A model generated the notes under the pieces. It did not search any database and had not been told where the DNA came from. It saw only the letters and a list, made by a program, of their open reading frames with translations. This document shows, in pieces, positions 55,709-64,000 of a stretch of 64,000 nt of DNA; position 1 is the first letter of the stretch, and every line of letters begins with the position of its first letter. This stretch comes from Bartonella tamiae Th239 (GTDB lineage Bacteria; Pseudomonadota; Alphaproteobacteria; Rhizobiales; Rhizobiaceae): positions 2,136,563-2,200,562 of the forward strand of contig NZ_JH725147.1 in assembly GCF_000278275.1 (NCBI RefSeq). Direction: 5' to 3'. Both the position numbers and the translations under genes were made by a program.

Positions 55709-57631
55709 TTATTCGTTTACTGCATCGTCCTTTGATGATTGCTTTTCATTGTCAAGAAGATGACCCTTGATTAAAAAACGAAATGGGCGTTGTAAACTCT
55801 CTTTTAAGCAAAGCGTATCAGGACAAAAATTTTCTGAATAGTGTGTTTTTGCTAACATAGAAGATAGCTGTACATCATAATTATTATGCACTTTTTCCTT
55901 ACGTTGCCTGCTAATCGTTCCTTGACTAACAAGAGTCCACTCTCCAAAGCGCATAAGTGATTTATCAAGATTTAAGGTATCTTTCGCAAAATCAGCTTCG
56001 ATATCCCAACGATCAAATTGTGTTTCAACATTTTCTGCGCGTGCAAGTGTCAAAGTTTCATCACCATCTTTTTCCTTAAAAAGTGTACTAGGATCATTAA
56101 AATAATATCCATCAAGACTTCCCTGAAGCATATTTAACGTTATATGCCCAGTGATGTTATTTTCAACAGCTGACCAACGACTAAAAGGTGCATTAAAGGT
56201 CAAGATAAGGCCTGTTTTTGCATGAATGAATGAGGTCGCCTTCATAGCTTTTGCTAATAAATCTATATCAATTCCAGCACCAGAAACACGTCCCTCTATC
56301 GCAACATTTTCACCTTGACGATTTATTTGAATATTACTTTGCAATGATCCATCAAAAGCACTGGCATTGCCAAGATCAAAAATTCCATTTCCATTTTTAA
56401 TCTGTATAGAAGCAGCAATATTGTTCATATCGACAGCCCCAACCATTGCTTTTGGTGCTGAAACACGAACATCAACACTCACTTGATCAAGCAGACTTAA
56501 ATCAAGATTATCTCCACCCTCATCATCAGGAAAAAAAATCATTACAAGCTTATTTAAATCCAAGCTTTCAAACGCCAAAGACCCAGTTAAAGAGGGTTTT
56601 TCTTGTTGATAATCCACATCTAATGCACCACGCGCGCTATCCTCTCCTAAATTGAAAAGCACATCATTAAACTGCGCACGCCCTGGCTGGGCGACAAAAC
56701 CAGATTCCCAAACAACTGGTGCTTTTATACTTTGTCCCAGGATTTGGGATTCACCAAGCCAATCCATAGTTTTATCCCATCCTGGCGAGCGCGCCCAAAT
56801 TTGTCCATCAAGATAAAAATTGTCTTTCATTGTGGCTTTTCCGCTAAAGGTGACACCTCCACGAACAGAATTCAAACTGGCACGAACATCACTTGTACCG
56901 CCTGCAAGCAATAACAGTGCCTGCGCCGCATCAAGACGCAACTCCGTCAACTGTCCACGCCAACGTGCATTAGCTTGAAAGCTTGCAGCTCTATTAGATT
57001 CTGGCCATTCAAGTGTAGCATTTAAGCCTGTTATTTTTTCTGCCATTCCGCCAACGATTTTGCGATAAAGTACATCACCATCTTGAACCGTAATTTTACC
57101 AAAGGGCTGATTTAAAAGTTTTTTGATGTCTGGATGATTGGGATCATTATCAACCAGATTTTGTGCTTCACGAACCGCTAAACCAAAAGATCCTTGTGAT
57201 TGTGACATAGTATTAAAAAACTCAGCCACTGTTTTTATCGGCTCTTCCATGACAAAATGAGGACGGATAATTCGCGTTTCAGAAAAAGAAACACGGCCCA
57301 AAAGCGCATCAAAAAGTGACAAATTGACTTCAATACATTCAGCTTCCATTAAGGGAGACGCATCATTGAGCATCGGCGTTAAAGTAACACCTGAAAGAGA
57401 TGCACGTGGTGTTGGAAAAAGCGTTAAATGAGGCGCTTTACGCAATTGCACATTATACCCTGTCCACGTACTTAATTCCTGAGCAAGACGCACACGAATA
57501 GCATCTGTCGAAACAAGATAAGGCAATGCTATGGCAATCGCCGTAACACTTAATAGGACGATGATAAAAAAACCTAACAGTATTTTTAAAATCAAGCGAG
57601 ACACGTTTTTCCTTAATTCTTTATTAACCAT
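55709..57631 (-). CDS. AsmA family protein
   Basis: A 640-residue AsmA-like protein of the bacterial bridge-like lipid transfer group. An N-terminal membrane anchor (LILKILLGFFIIVLLSVTAIAIALPYLV, about 13-40) is followed by the AsmA domain starting VRLAQELSTWTGYNVQLRKAPHLTLFPTPRASLSGVTL (47-85) and a long beta-rich periplasmic part. A C-terminal AsmA_2-like block is seen near 450-580 (ISGHITLNMLQGSLDGYYF...). Probably helps outer-membrane lipid or protein homeostasis. Monocistronic; its promoter region holds a plus-strand terminator noted separately. Confidence 0.87.
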   Translation of the reverse strand: MVNKELRKNVSRLILKILLGFFIIVLLSVTAIAIALPYLVSTDAIRVRLAQELSTWTGYNVQLRKAPHLTLFPTPRASLSGVTLTPMLNDASPLMEAECIEVNLSLFDALLGRVSFSETRIIRPHFVMEEPIKTVAEFFNTMSQSQGSFGLAVREAQNLVDNDPNHPDIKKLLNQPFGKITVQDGDVLYRKIVGGMAEKITGLNATLEWPESNRAASFQANARWRGQLTELRLDAAQALLLLAGGTSDVRASLNSVRGGVTFSGKATMKDNFYLDGQIWARSPGWDKTMDWLGESQILGQSIKAPVVWESGFVAQPGRAQFNDVLFNLGEDSARGALDVDYQQEKPSLTGSLAFESLDLNKLVMIFFPDDEGGDNLDLSLLDQVSVDVRVSAPKAMVGAVDMNNIAASIQIKNGNGIFDLGNASAFDGSLQSNIQINRQGENVAIEGRVSGAGIDIDLLAKAMKATSFIHAKTGLILTFNAPFSRWSAVENNITGHITLNMLQGSLDGYYFNDPSTLFKEKDGDETLTLARAENVETQFDRWDIEADFAKDTLNLDKSLMRFGEWTLVSQGTISRQRKEKVHNNYDVQLSSMLAKTHYSENFCPDTLCLKESLQRPFRFLIKGHLLDNEKQSSKDDAVNE

Positions 57632-57704
57632 AAAATGATAGAGTCAAATCACATTTCGGCATCTTGCAAAAGCTTGTTTCTGAAGTGCCCTTGTTTAAAT
57701 TTTG

Positions 57705-57730
57705 GCCGGGTATAAACCCGGCTTTTTTTT
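57705..57730 (+). terminator. Orphan Rho-independent terminator, plus strand
   Basis: GCCGGG (57705-57710), loop TATAAA, CCCGGC (57717-57722), then eight T. It is a textbook terminator on the plus strand, yet both flanking genes are on the minus strand. It may end a small RNA starting between about 57635 and 57690. On the minus strand the hairpin is followed by CAAAATTT, which is poor for termination. Confidence 0.7.
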
Positions 57731-57785
57731 AATTGATTTTACACAATCAAACAAGTTTTATTGCATCATTAAAACCAATGGGCTG

Positions 57786-58484
57786 TCAGCGCCAAAGAAC
57801 TTTTGCTAAAAAATGAAAAATAGTATCGTTGCGCCTTATACTGTAGCGCGGCAATTCATAATATCCTTCACATCCTTGAGCACGACCTTTTTGTGTCGTT
57901 ACGGCAAAGTCATAAGCACTTTTTTCAACAATTTTGTGGAGTTCTCTATTTTCATCACCATAGGGATAGGCAAAGGAATGTATGGAGTGGCCAAGGATAT
58001 TTTCAAGCATTATTTTTGATTGCACAATTTGCTCATATGCTTGATCCGTCTTAATTTTTGTAAGATGAATATGATCAAGTGTATGACTTCCCACTTCATG
58101 CCCATGTGCTGCCCAATCACGCATTTGCTTTACTGTCATAATTTTTTCACGTTGAGCTTTTTTATCATCCCAAGAATTATCAAGGCCAAGACGGTTCACC
58201 ACAAAAAAATTTGTCGCCGTAAAATGGAATCGATTTAGAATAGGCATTGCGTAGTCATAAACAGATAAAAAACCATCATCAAACGTGATCGCTGCCACTT
58301 TACCTTTTTTTTGCTTGTAAATATAAGGAATAGCTTCTTTTAATGAAAGTCCTCTAATCCCTAAACGATGCAACCAACGCATTTGTTTTTCAAAGTTTTT
58401 TATTGTGACATAATTCGAACGTGAAGGTGTTCCCGATTTTGGTGGTATGCCAATATGATGATACAGAAGTATTGGGACAGCCAT
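57786..58484 (-). CDS. Polysaccharide deacetylase family protein
   Basis: A 232-residue NodB-fold carbohydrate esterase (CE4). Motif 1 ITFDDG (66-71), motif 2 HEVGSHTLDH (129-138; metal His134 and His138), motif 3 region SFAYPYGDENRELH. Acts by removing acetyl groups from amino sugars in surface polysaccharide or peptidoglycan. ATG 58484 comes one base after the stop of the glycosyltransferase gene and has AGGA upstream; the longer upstream frame overlaps that gene and is not used. No signal peptide is evident, so location is unclear. Confidence 0.85.
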   Translation of the reverse strand: MAVPILLYHHIGIPPKSGTPSRSNYVTIKNFEKQMRWLHRLGIRGLSLKEAIPYIYKQKKGKVAAITFDDGFLSVYDYAMPILNRFHFTATNFFVVNRLGLDNSWDDKKAQREKIMTVKQMRDWAAHGHEVGSHTLDHIHLTKIKTDQAYEQIVQSKIMLENILGHSIHSFAYPYGDENRELHKIVEKSAYDFAVTTQKGRAQGCEGYYELPRYSIRRNDTIFHFLAKVLWR

Positions 58485-58485
58485 A

Positions 58486-59214
58486 TTAGTCGTCCTGCCT
58501 GCGAGATAAAGATTTAAGACGAAAGCGATAATAAGGTCGCGCGATTTCACGATAAAAACGCGTGAAGATATTTCGTTTTTGTTTCAATGTTGATCCACCA
58601 AGCCTTGCTGATATTTCTTGCACAAATGGAGGTAAAGCAACCAGCGGTCTTACGTGGGTCTGCCAATAAAGCTGAAGTGTTGTGTCCACAGGACGATCAA
58701 ATTGTTGTGTCGCTTTTAACATTTTTTTGGCTGCCTCTCGTCCAATCAATTGTGCAACCTGACCAAGCCCTACTTCCATTGGTTTAATCAATGACATTTT
58801 ATCAGAAACGGCAACCAATTTGCCTTCTTCTCTTTCTCGAAAAGGCAACCTTATATAGCTTGAGACGTCTGCATGTTTTTTTAAAAAGGATAATAGTAAG
58901 AAAAAATTTTCATTCAAAGCCACATCATCTTCAAAAACGAGCCCTGCATCAACATCGTCATCAACAATTTTTTGCCAAGCTTTACGATGAGATAAAAAAC
59001 AAGCAATTTCATTCTGTGTCAGTTTAAAAGGATAATATGGGCGATAAAGAAACCGTTGATAATGAGTATCAAGTATTTGTTGATCAATTTGTTGTCGATC
59101 AATTGCTTTCACAATTTCTGTTTCACAGGGCAGAGCCTGCATAAGATTTTTTACATTCTCATGCCGTTCTTTTGCTTGTTCAAGATGAATGATAAATGCC
59201 TTAATATTATTCAT
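58486..59214 (-). CDS. Glycosyltransferase family 25 (LPS biosynthesis type)
   Basis: A 242-residue GT25 enzyme, a beta-type sugar transferase of lipooligosaccharide or surface glycan synthesis. Family text: IKAFIIHLEQAKERHENV (4-21), ALPCETEIVKAID, NEIACFLSHRKAWQKIVDDD (around 68-87) and GLVFEDDVALNENF with the nucleotide-sugar metal motif EDD. The C-terminus is rich in Arg/Tyr, possibly for membrane contact. It sits between the Stealth gene and the deacetylase gene on one strand, making a three-gene set. Confidence 0.87.
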   Translation of the reverse strand: MNNIKAFIIHLEQAKERHENVKNLMQALPCETEIVKAIDRQQIDQQILDTHYQRFLYRPYYPFKLTQNEIACFLSHRKAWQKIVDDDVDAGLVFEDDVALNENFFLLLSFLKKHADVSSYIRLPFREREEGKLVAVSDKMSLIKPMEVGLGQVAQLIGREAAKKMLKATQQFDRPVDTTLQLYWQTHVRPLVALPPFVQEISARLGGSTLKQKRNIFTRFYREIARPYYRFRLKSLSRRQDD

Positions 59215-59301
59215 TTCAATTCTATTGTTTTCGATTTTTTATCACTTTCAATTTTAAAGCAAAATGATAAATTGTGGCAAAAACATTTTCGCTCTTCAAA
59301 T

Positions 59302-60318
59302 CTATAAATTGAGTTTACTTTCTACCATAGAAATAACGGATTGGGGAAGTTGTTTGCGAAATTTTTCAATAAGAATACGATGAATCTTCTTTCGTGTATC
59401 AACTTCAAAACATTCAAATCCTTGAATACAACCAAATGTTGCACAATCATTTTTGATCATATTTAAGGCCGTATCAATTTGTTTAGGCTTTACATAATCA
59501 ACATAAGCGAAATCGTGAATTTTTTCTATTTTTGCATGATCATTTAGAATTTCTAAATTATTAGCAAGAGCAACCAGATTAAATTGTTCAATATCACGAT
59601 AGCGATAGGAAACTTGTTTATTTAACAGGTCTGGATGATCATCAAAATATTTTTTTAAAAGGGAACGACGAAGAGGATGCGGCATGTGATGCACATTAAA
59701 ATAGTCACCTTCAACACCTGCAAGAAATGCTTCTTTAGACTGTGACAATGCATGGTTTGGTCGCACATATCGATAAGGCGATATATGTTCCATAAATTTT
59801 TTACACCGATATTTAAACCGTTTTGTTTCAGATTTTTGCCATTTTCCTGATAAGACAGGTCGAGCATGATCAAAAAAAATTTCTTTTTCGATCGAAGCAT
59901 TTAAAAAAAAATCGTCATTGGCATAAATAAAATATTCTGAAAGATCTTTAATCCGCCATAAGGTTGATTCAATGGCGCGCGCATTAAAACTGGGACGAAT
60001 TACTGGCAAGCCATCAAATACCTCATCATGACTAATTACTTGAATGAATGAACGGTCACATAGTTTGTCATTAAAAAAATCTTCAAGATAAAGTGAGATT
60101 TGATGATCTGTAACCAAAAATACACGACGAATAAAAGGCGCATATTTTAATAATGAAGCCAGATGATAATAAATTTCACCATTATCTATATAACGTTCTG
60201 ATGAAAATGATTCATAATGCGTTTTTTTGCCAAGCGCCTTATAATGTTGTCGCGCCGCAATATGGTTTGGATCACCGCCATCCACCCATGTAATGACATA
60301 ATCAATGTCCACGCTCAA
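59302..60318 (-). CDS. Stealth family sugar-phosphate transferase
   Basis: A 338-residue Stealth protein (CpsY/capsular polysaccharide phosphotransferase superfamily). Conserved region 1 IDYVITWVDGGDP (5-17), region 2 with ARAIESTLWRIKDLSEYFIYANDDFFL (about 113-139), then conserved regions 3 and 4 around HMPHPLRRSLL and SYRYRDIEQFNLVA. Members transfer sugar-1-phosphates to build phosphodiester-linked glycans, and are often in pathogens that hide their surface. With the GT25 and deacetylase genes downstream it suggests a phosphoglycan modification, an inference. Confidence 0.88.
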   Translation of the reverse strand: MSVDIDYVITWVDGGDPNHIAARQHYKALGKKTHYESFSSERYIDNGEIYYHLASLLKYAPFIRRVFLVTDHQISLYLEDFFNDKLCDRSFIQVISHDEVFDGLPVIRPSFNARAIESTLWRIKDLSEYFIYANDDFFLNASIEKEIFFDHARPVLSGKWQKSETKRFKYRCKKFMEHISPYRYVRPNHALSQSKEAFLAGVEGDYFNVHHMPHPLRRSLLKKYFDDHPDLLNKQVSYRYRDIEQFNLVALANNLEILNDHAKIEKIHDFAYVDYVKPKQIDTALNMIKNDCATFGCIQGFECFEVDTRKKIHRILIEKFRKQLPQSVISMVESKLNL

Positions 60319-60456
60319 ATAACCTTTTAATATAAAAGACTTTTCTTTAGCCTCGCTTTAAGTCTTTGGTAAGTCGTTATTTTAGACAAAATGCACAAAA
60401 ATAATCACATCATTGTTATTATGAGACACCATCAATCAAAATAATTGGAATTATGC

Positions 60457-61338
60457 TTAACTATGATCGCGGAAAGTTTCTGACAATTTTAACCATTGTG
60501 TTGCGGCATGCGACAATTGTTTTTGATCGCGCCATATTAAAGCCATGTGCCAAGCTATATTTATATCGCTTATTTCAACCATACAGACATCATCGCTAAC
60601 ACGCTTTTGTGCAATCATGCGAGGCAAAAAACCAATCCCCATACCCGCTGCAATCAAACCAAAAAGAAAGTCAATCTGACTGGTACGCGCAGAGACATCT
60701 GTTTTTAATTCTTTCTTTTGAAACGCTTCTAACACTATGGGTGTTAAAGCAAATTGGCTTTCAAACAAAACAAATGGATAATGCGCAATTTCCACTGCAC
60801 TTAAAGCCTTACGGCCCTTTGCCAAAGTATTCGGCATAAGAGCAACCACAGGTTCATTGCGCACATCTTGATAGCCAAATCCTTCAGCAACTGGAAAAAG
60901 AGAAGCAGCCAACTCTATTTCACCAAGCTTAACGAGTTCTTCTAATTTTTTACTGCCATGTTCAACAATTTGGATCTCAATTTTTGGATACGCTTTTGTA
61001 TAACGAGCCAAAACAGGTGCAAATAATTCTGAACTGCCAATTGGAGGCAAACCTATTTTTAAAACACCTTTCTTCAACCCTTTCAATTCATCAAGATCAC
61101 GCTTAATCGCTTCTTGTTCTGCAAGAATATGAAGTGCATGACAATAAACATATTCGCCTTCAGAAGTTAACTGAAGAGCCCCTTTTCCTCTATGAATAAG
61201 CCGCGCACCATAATAGCTTTCTAGCTGAGCGAGTGACTTACTTATGGTTGACTGTGTTGCATGCAAAGTTTTTGCTGCCGCAGAAAATCCATTCTGTCGC
61301 ATAATCTCAACAAACGCTTGAAAGGCTCTAATTTGCAT
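60457..61338 (-). CDS. LysR family regulator, likely of lrgAB
   Basis: A 293-residue LysR regulator, ATG at 61338. N-terminal HTH: MQIRAFQAFVEIMRQNGFSAAAKTLHATQSTISKSLAQLESYYG (1-44), LTSEGEYVY, then effector domain. It resembles CidR/CbbR-like regulators that sit divergent to lrgA/cidA genes (CidR in Gram-positives responds to carbohydrate overflow/acetate). About 90 bases separate the two divergent starts, enough for shared operators, none of which was resolved. Confidence 0.87.
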   Translation of the reverse strand: MQIRAFQAFVEIMRQNGFSAAAKTLHATQSTISKSLAQLESYYGARLIHRGKGALQLTSEGEYVYCHALHILAEQEAIKRDLDELKGLKKGVLKIGLPPIGSSELFAPVLARYTKAYPKIEIQIVEHGSKKLEELVKLGEIELAASLFPVAEGFGYQDVRNEPVVALMPNTLAKGRKALSAVEIAHYPFVLFESQFALTPIVLEAFQKKELKTDVSARTSQIDFLFGLIAAGMGIGFLPRMIAQKRVSDDVCMVEISDINIAWHMALIWRDQKQLSHAATQWLKLSETFRDHS

Positions 61339-61429
61339 AATATGCTTATAAAGAATAGTTAGAATGAAATCAATTCATTTTACGAATTATAAAACGTCTC
61401 CTATTTAATATTTCATAGGAGTTGTTACG

Positions 61430-61837
61430 ATGTTAAACAAATTAACCCACCAAACTCAAGCATTTCTGCATCATTATATGCTCGCACAAATGGCGGTTAT
61501 TGGCGTGTTTTGGCTATTGGGTGAATCTATTTCACGTTTATTTGTCCTTCCCATTCCTGGTGGAATTATCGGAATGGGAATTGTACTTCTTCTTTTAGCG
61601 AGCGGAAAATTAAGTCTTTCAAGCATGAAGCGTGGCGCTGAATGGTTGCTGGCTGAAATGTTATTATTTTTTGTGCCTGCTGTATTAGCACTCTTAAATC
61701 ATAAAGAGCTTATCGGTTTTTTAGGCATAAAAATTCTTGTTGTTATTCTTGGTGGCACATTGATCGTCATGAGTATCACGGCTTTAACGATTGATCTTTG
61801 CTACCGTTGGATGATTCACCATGATGGACAAAACTGA
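61430..61837 (+). CDS. CidA/LrgA family holin-like protein
   Basis: A 135-residue protein with four membrane segments. Typical LrgA text: MAVIGVFWLLGESISRLFVLPIPGGIIGMGIVLLLL (21-56) and EMLLFFVPAVLALLNHKEL (71-89). These proteins are thought to act in pairs with LrgB in murein hydrolase control or metabolite export (pyruvate in some Gram-positives). AGGAGTTGTTACG before ATG 61430. The 3' end overlaps lrgB by 17 bases, showing coupling. Confidence 0.88.
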   Translation: MLNKLTHQTQAFLHHYMLAQMAVIGVFWLLGESISRLFVLPIPGGIIGMGIVLLLLASGKLSLSSMKRGAEWLLAEMLLFFVPAVLALLNHKELIGFLGIKILVVILGGTLIVMSITALTIDLCYRWMIHHDGQN

Positions 61838-62534
61838 TTTTTTTACCAATCCAATCGTGCAAACTGTTTTTTGGTCGGCCACAACAATAGGGCTTTATCT
61901 CGTTGCAAAATTTTTTTATAAGCGTTTTCCTTACTGGTGGCTCACACCACTGGCGGTGACACCCCTTTTGGTCATGATTGTTGTGATCAGTTTTCAGGGG
62001 GATTATGCACATTATATCGGTGCAACGCAATGGTTGTTAGCTATTTTAGGTCCTGTCACAGTTGCTTTTGCCATCCCGATTTGGCAACAACGTCAAACGA
62101 TACGAAAACACTGGCCGCTTTTAGCTATTGGTATTATTGTTGGTTCAACCGCATCCATGCTTTCTGCATGGGGTCTTGCCACGTTATTGCACTTAGATGA
62201 TACTATGCGTTTAAGTTTGCTGCCACGTTCAATAAGCACTCCCTTTGCTATGACTGTTTCAGATGAGATTGGTGGCATACCTGATTTAACTGCAATCTTT
62301 GTTGTTTTAACAGGTGTGTTTGGTGTTGCTTTAGGCGAAATGATTATGAAATATATGCCCCTTCGCTCTTCACTTGCCCGCGGTGCTCTTTTAGGTATGG
62401 GGGCGCATGGAGCAGGTGTTGCACGTGCGCACCAAATTGGCCAAGAAGAAGGCTCCATTGCTGGTCTTGTTATGGTCATGGTTGGGATTGTCAATGTTTT
62501 TATAGCACCATTGATTGGCTGGCTTTTTGCTTAA
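61821..62534 (+). CDS. LrgB/CidB family membrane protein
   Basis: A 237-residue membrane protein with about six to seven segments. Family core: LLPRSISTPFAMTVSDEIGGIPDLTAIFVVLTGVFG (about 133-168) and LLGMGAHGAGVARAHQIGQEEGSIAGLVM (191-219), very characteristic of LrgB. It works with the adjacent LrgA-like protein. Two adjacent ATG codons give a one-codon uncertainty in start. No terminator was recognised downstream. Confidence 0.88.
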   Translation: MMDKTDFFTNPIVQTVFWSATTIGLYLVAKFFYKRFPYWWLTPLAVTPLLVMIVVISFQGDYAHYIGATQWLLAILGPVTVAFAIPIWQQRQTIRKHWPLLAIGIIVGSTASMLSAWGLATLLHLDDTMRLSLLPRSISTPFAMTVSDEIGGIPDLTAIFVVLTGVFGVALGEMIMKYMPLRSSLARGALLGMGAHGAGVARAHQIGQEEGSIAGLVMVMVGIVNVFIAPLIGWLFA

Positions 62535-62850
62535 TATAAACAGAGTGAAAATATTTAAGCGTCACTAAATGACCAAGTCTTTAAAAAAATTTATTTCCTT
62601 AAAAGCAGGATCCGATATTATAAAATTTTATTGACGTATTTAAATGATAAAAGTCATGTTTACAATTGATCAAAATCAAAAATTTTTCTCTTCCTCATTA
62701 CGTAACATGATAGCACAAAACCCAAATTATATCCCTTCTAAACTGGCGTGTTCCTCATTATCTTGTGTATGGAGCTTATAATCCTTTTCAATAGTGTTGA
62801 AATATCGCAAAATGTTATAAAAAGAATGATCTTTGAAAAAGGAACACTCA
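62535..62850. other. Intergenic region upstream of folD
   Basis: About 315 bases, AT-rich. TTCCTCATTA occurs twice (about 62691 and 62751, 60 bases apart) and may be a coincidental short direct repeat. No ORF or hairpin with support. Confidence 0.4.
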
Positions 62851-63750
62851 ATGGTTGATGTGATTGATGGTAAAAAAATTTCTGGCGATATTCTTGCAAA
62901 AGTAAAAAGTGAAACCGCGCTTTTAAATAAAAACCATAAAATTCAGCCGGGCATTGCTGTTATAATTGTCGGGGAAGATCCTGCAAGCCAAGTCTATGTT
63001 GCCTCAAAAGAAAAAAGAGCAAAAGAATGCGGATTTCTTTCTCTAAAACATAGTCTGTCTAGAGACACCAGCGAAAATGACTTATTAGCGCTTATCGAAA
63101 CGCTTAATCAGGATAAAACCATACATGGAATTTTGGTACAACTACCTTTACCTTCCCATATGAATAGCGATCACATTATTCAAACAATTTCACCTGATAA
63201 AGATGTAGACGGTTTTCATTATATCAACGCTGGAAAACTAGCGACAGGTGCCATTGCAGATGCATTTGTGCCATGCACACCAGCAGGCGCGATGATTATG
63301 ATCACTTCCCGTTTAGGGCAAGATTTATCTGGCAAAGATGCGGTCATTGTCGGTCGTTCAAATATTGTCGGCAAACCGATTGCCGCTCTTTTACTGGCAG
63401 CCAATGCAACTGTTACCATTGCTCATAGCCGCACCCGTGATATTGACGATGTATGTCGAAGTGCTGATATTTTGGTTGCAGCAGTTGGTCAACCCAAAAT
63501 GATCAAAGGCGATTGGATTAAGCCTGGTGCAACAGTTATTGATGTTGGTATCAGTCGTATTCCTGCTCCTGAAAAGGGTAAAGGAAAAACTCGATTGGTG
63601 GGCGATGTCGACTATGAAGACGCTGAAAAAGTTGCGGCAAGTATTACACCTGTTCCAGGCGGCGTTGGACCAATGACCATTGCTATGCTTATGGCCAATA
63701 CGCTTAAAGCGGCATGTCTCGCTCATGGTTTAGAATGTCCAAAGTTTTAA
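62851..63750 (+). CDS. folD: Bifunctional methylenetetrahydrofolate dehydrogenase/cyclohydrolase
   Basis: A 299-residue enzyme converting 5,10-methylene-THF via methenyl- to 10-formyl-THF for purine and formyl-Met synthesis. Motifs: [13 protein letters not shown] (about 50-62, catalytic Lys55), [28 protein letters not shown] (117-132), [26 protein letters not shown] (170-195) for NADP, and [19 protein letters not shown] near the end. ATG 62851 with AAAGGAAC upstream is chosen over the TTG at 62833. It complements GcvTHP in one-carbon flow. Confidence 0.94.
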   Translation: MVDVIDGKKISGDILAKVKSETALLNKNHKIQPGIAVIIVGEDPASQVYVASKEKRAKECGFLSLKHSLSRDTSENDLLALIETLNQDKTIHGILVQLPLPSHMNSDHIIQTISPDKDVDGFHYINAGKLATGAIADAFVPCTPAGAMIMITSRLGQDLSGKDAVIVGRSNIVGKPIAALLLAANATVTIAHSRTRDIDDVCRSADILVAAVGQPKMIKGDWIKPGATVIDVGISRIPAPEKGKGKTRLVGDVDYEDAEKVAASITPVPGGVGPMTIAMLMANTLKAACLAHGLECPKF

Positions 63751-64000
63751 AAAACATAATTTCTATAAGAAAAGGTCGCGCTCTTAAAATATTTTATGTA
63801 AAAAAGAGTAAGCTCTCACCTTTAACGACTTGGAATATTAGCTATAATGTTTTCTTTTAAAACAATCATTTCACTTTGAATACTATAGTCAGATTCGTTT
63901 TGAATGCTGGTACTTTTTTAGATAAAGAGCGTTGATTTGATTATATCGTATAAAGACGATAGTTTATAAAACTATTTATCATTCAAATTTTTCTAACTTC

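Noticed and set aside
62691..62760. TTCCTCATTA found twice 60 bases apart upstream of folD
   Set aside because: Only ten bases long and in a low-complexity context; chance is a sufficient explanation.

Overview
The window is AT-rich DNA (roughly 38% GC by eye) from an alphaproteobacterium of the order Rhizobiales, most like Bartonella or a close relative. Pointers are the Rhizobiales-type fused run znuB-zur, a type III ornithine decarboxylase behind a speF-like structured leader, an S21 protein of alphaproteobacterial type, a plant-type glutamate-cysteine ligase, a YadA/BadA-type trimeric autotransporter remnant, and many recently broken genes of the kind seen in host-associated Rhizobiales. 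The species cannot be fixed from sequence alone. No rRNA, tRNA, CRISPR array, prophage or intact insertion sequence was found.

Layout. 1-5460: end of a zinc importer (znuB) and its regulator zur, an iron-type alcohol dehydrogenase that has lost its metal ligands, then (minus strand) ornithine decarboxylase plus a GNAT acetyltransferase under a long structured leader, and a divergent LysR regulator. 5700-9310: DUF533 protein, trhO, eda, fpr. 9700-11990: broken trimeric autotransporter and about 1 kb with no clear gene. 11997-20310: phosphoglucomutase/phosphomannomutase family enzyme, xanthine/urate-type permease, MerR regulator, L-lactate dehydrogenase, an Lrp-type regulator killed by one stop codon, and the alr-dadA D-alanine operon. 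20470-25540: decayed repeat copy, MaoC hydratase, metQNI methionine importer, two small envelope proteins. 25830-31060 (minus strand): asd with an upstream 39-codon ORF and hairpin, leuB, trm112, Lon-N-domain protein, YbbN thioredoxin, prolyl-tRNA editing protein. 31180-36550: fluC, then a tandem glycine riboswitch driving gcvT-gcvH-gcvP. 37080-46730: SAF-domain oxidoreductase, nnrS pseudogene, puuD-like hydrolase, LacI and MarR regulators, creatininase family-CobW GTPase-WD40 cluster, old yellow enzyme. 46890-57640: tex, rpsU, TPR lipoprotein, gshA, rsmE, small membrane protein, aldo/keto reductase, MOSC-domain pseudogene, AsmA protein. 57780-60320: a surface-polysaccharide set (deacetylase, GT25, Stealth phosphotransferase). 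60450-63750: LysR with lrgA-lrgB, and folD.

How it works together. One-carbon and amino-acid metabolism dominate: GcvTHP makes methylene-THF from glycine, which FolD oxidises; MetQNI brings in methionine; Asd and LeuB serve Asp-family and leucine synthesis; Alr/DadA interconvert and oxidise alanine; LldD feeds lactate into respiration; ODC starts polyamine synthesis under a leader RNA. At least four genes are visibly dead or dying (trimeric autotransporter, Lrp regulator, NnrS, MOSC protein), plus two copies of a decayed repeat family, which suggests ongoing genome reduction.

I did not find a convincing new defence or mobile system. The best candidates for something new are regulatory or biochemical: the ODC leader with an embedded Arg-rich ORF, the metal-ligand-free Fe-ADH next to zur, the small ORF plus hairpin before asd, and an orphan terminator suggesting a small RNA at about 57.65-57.73 kb.
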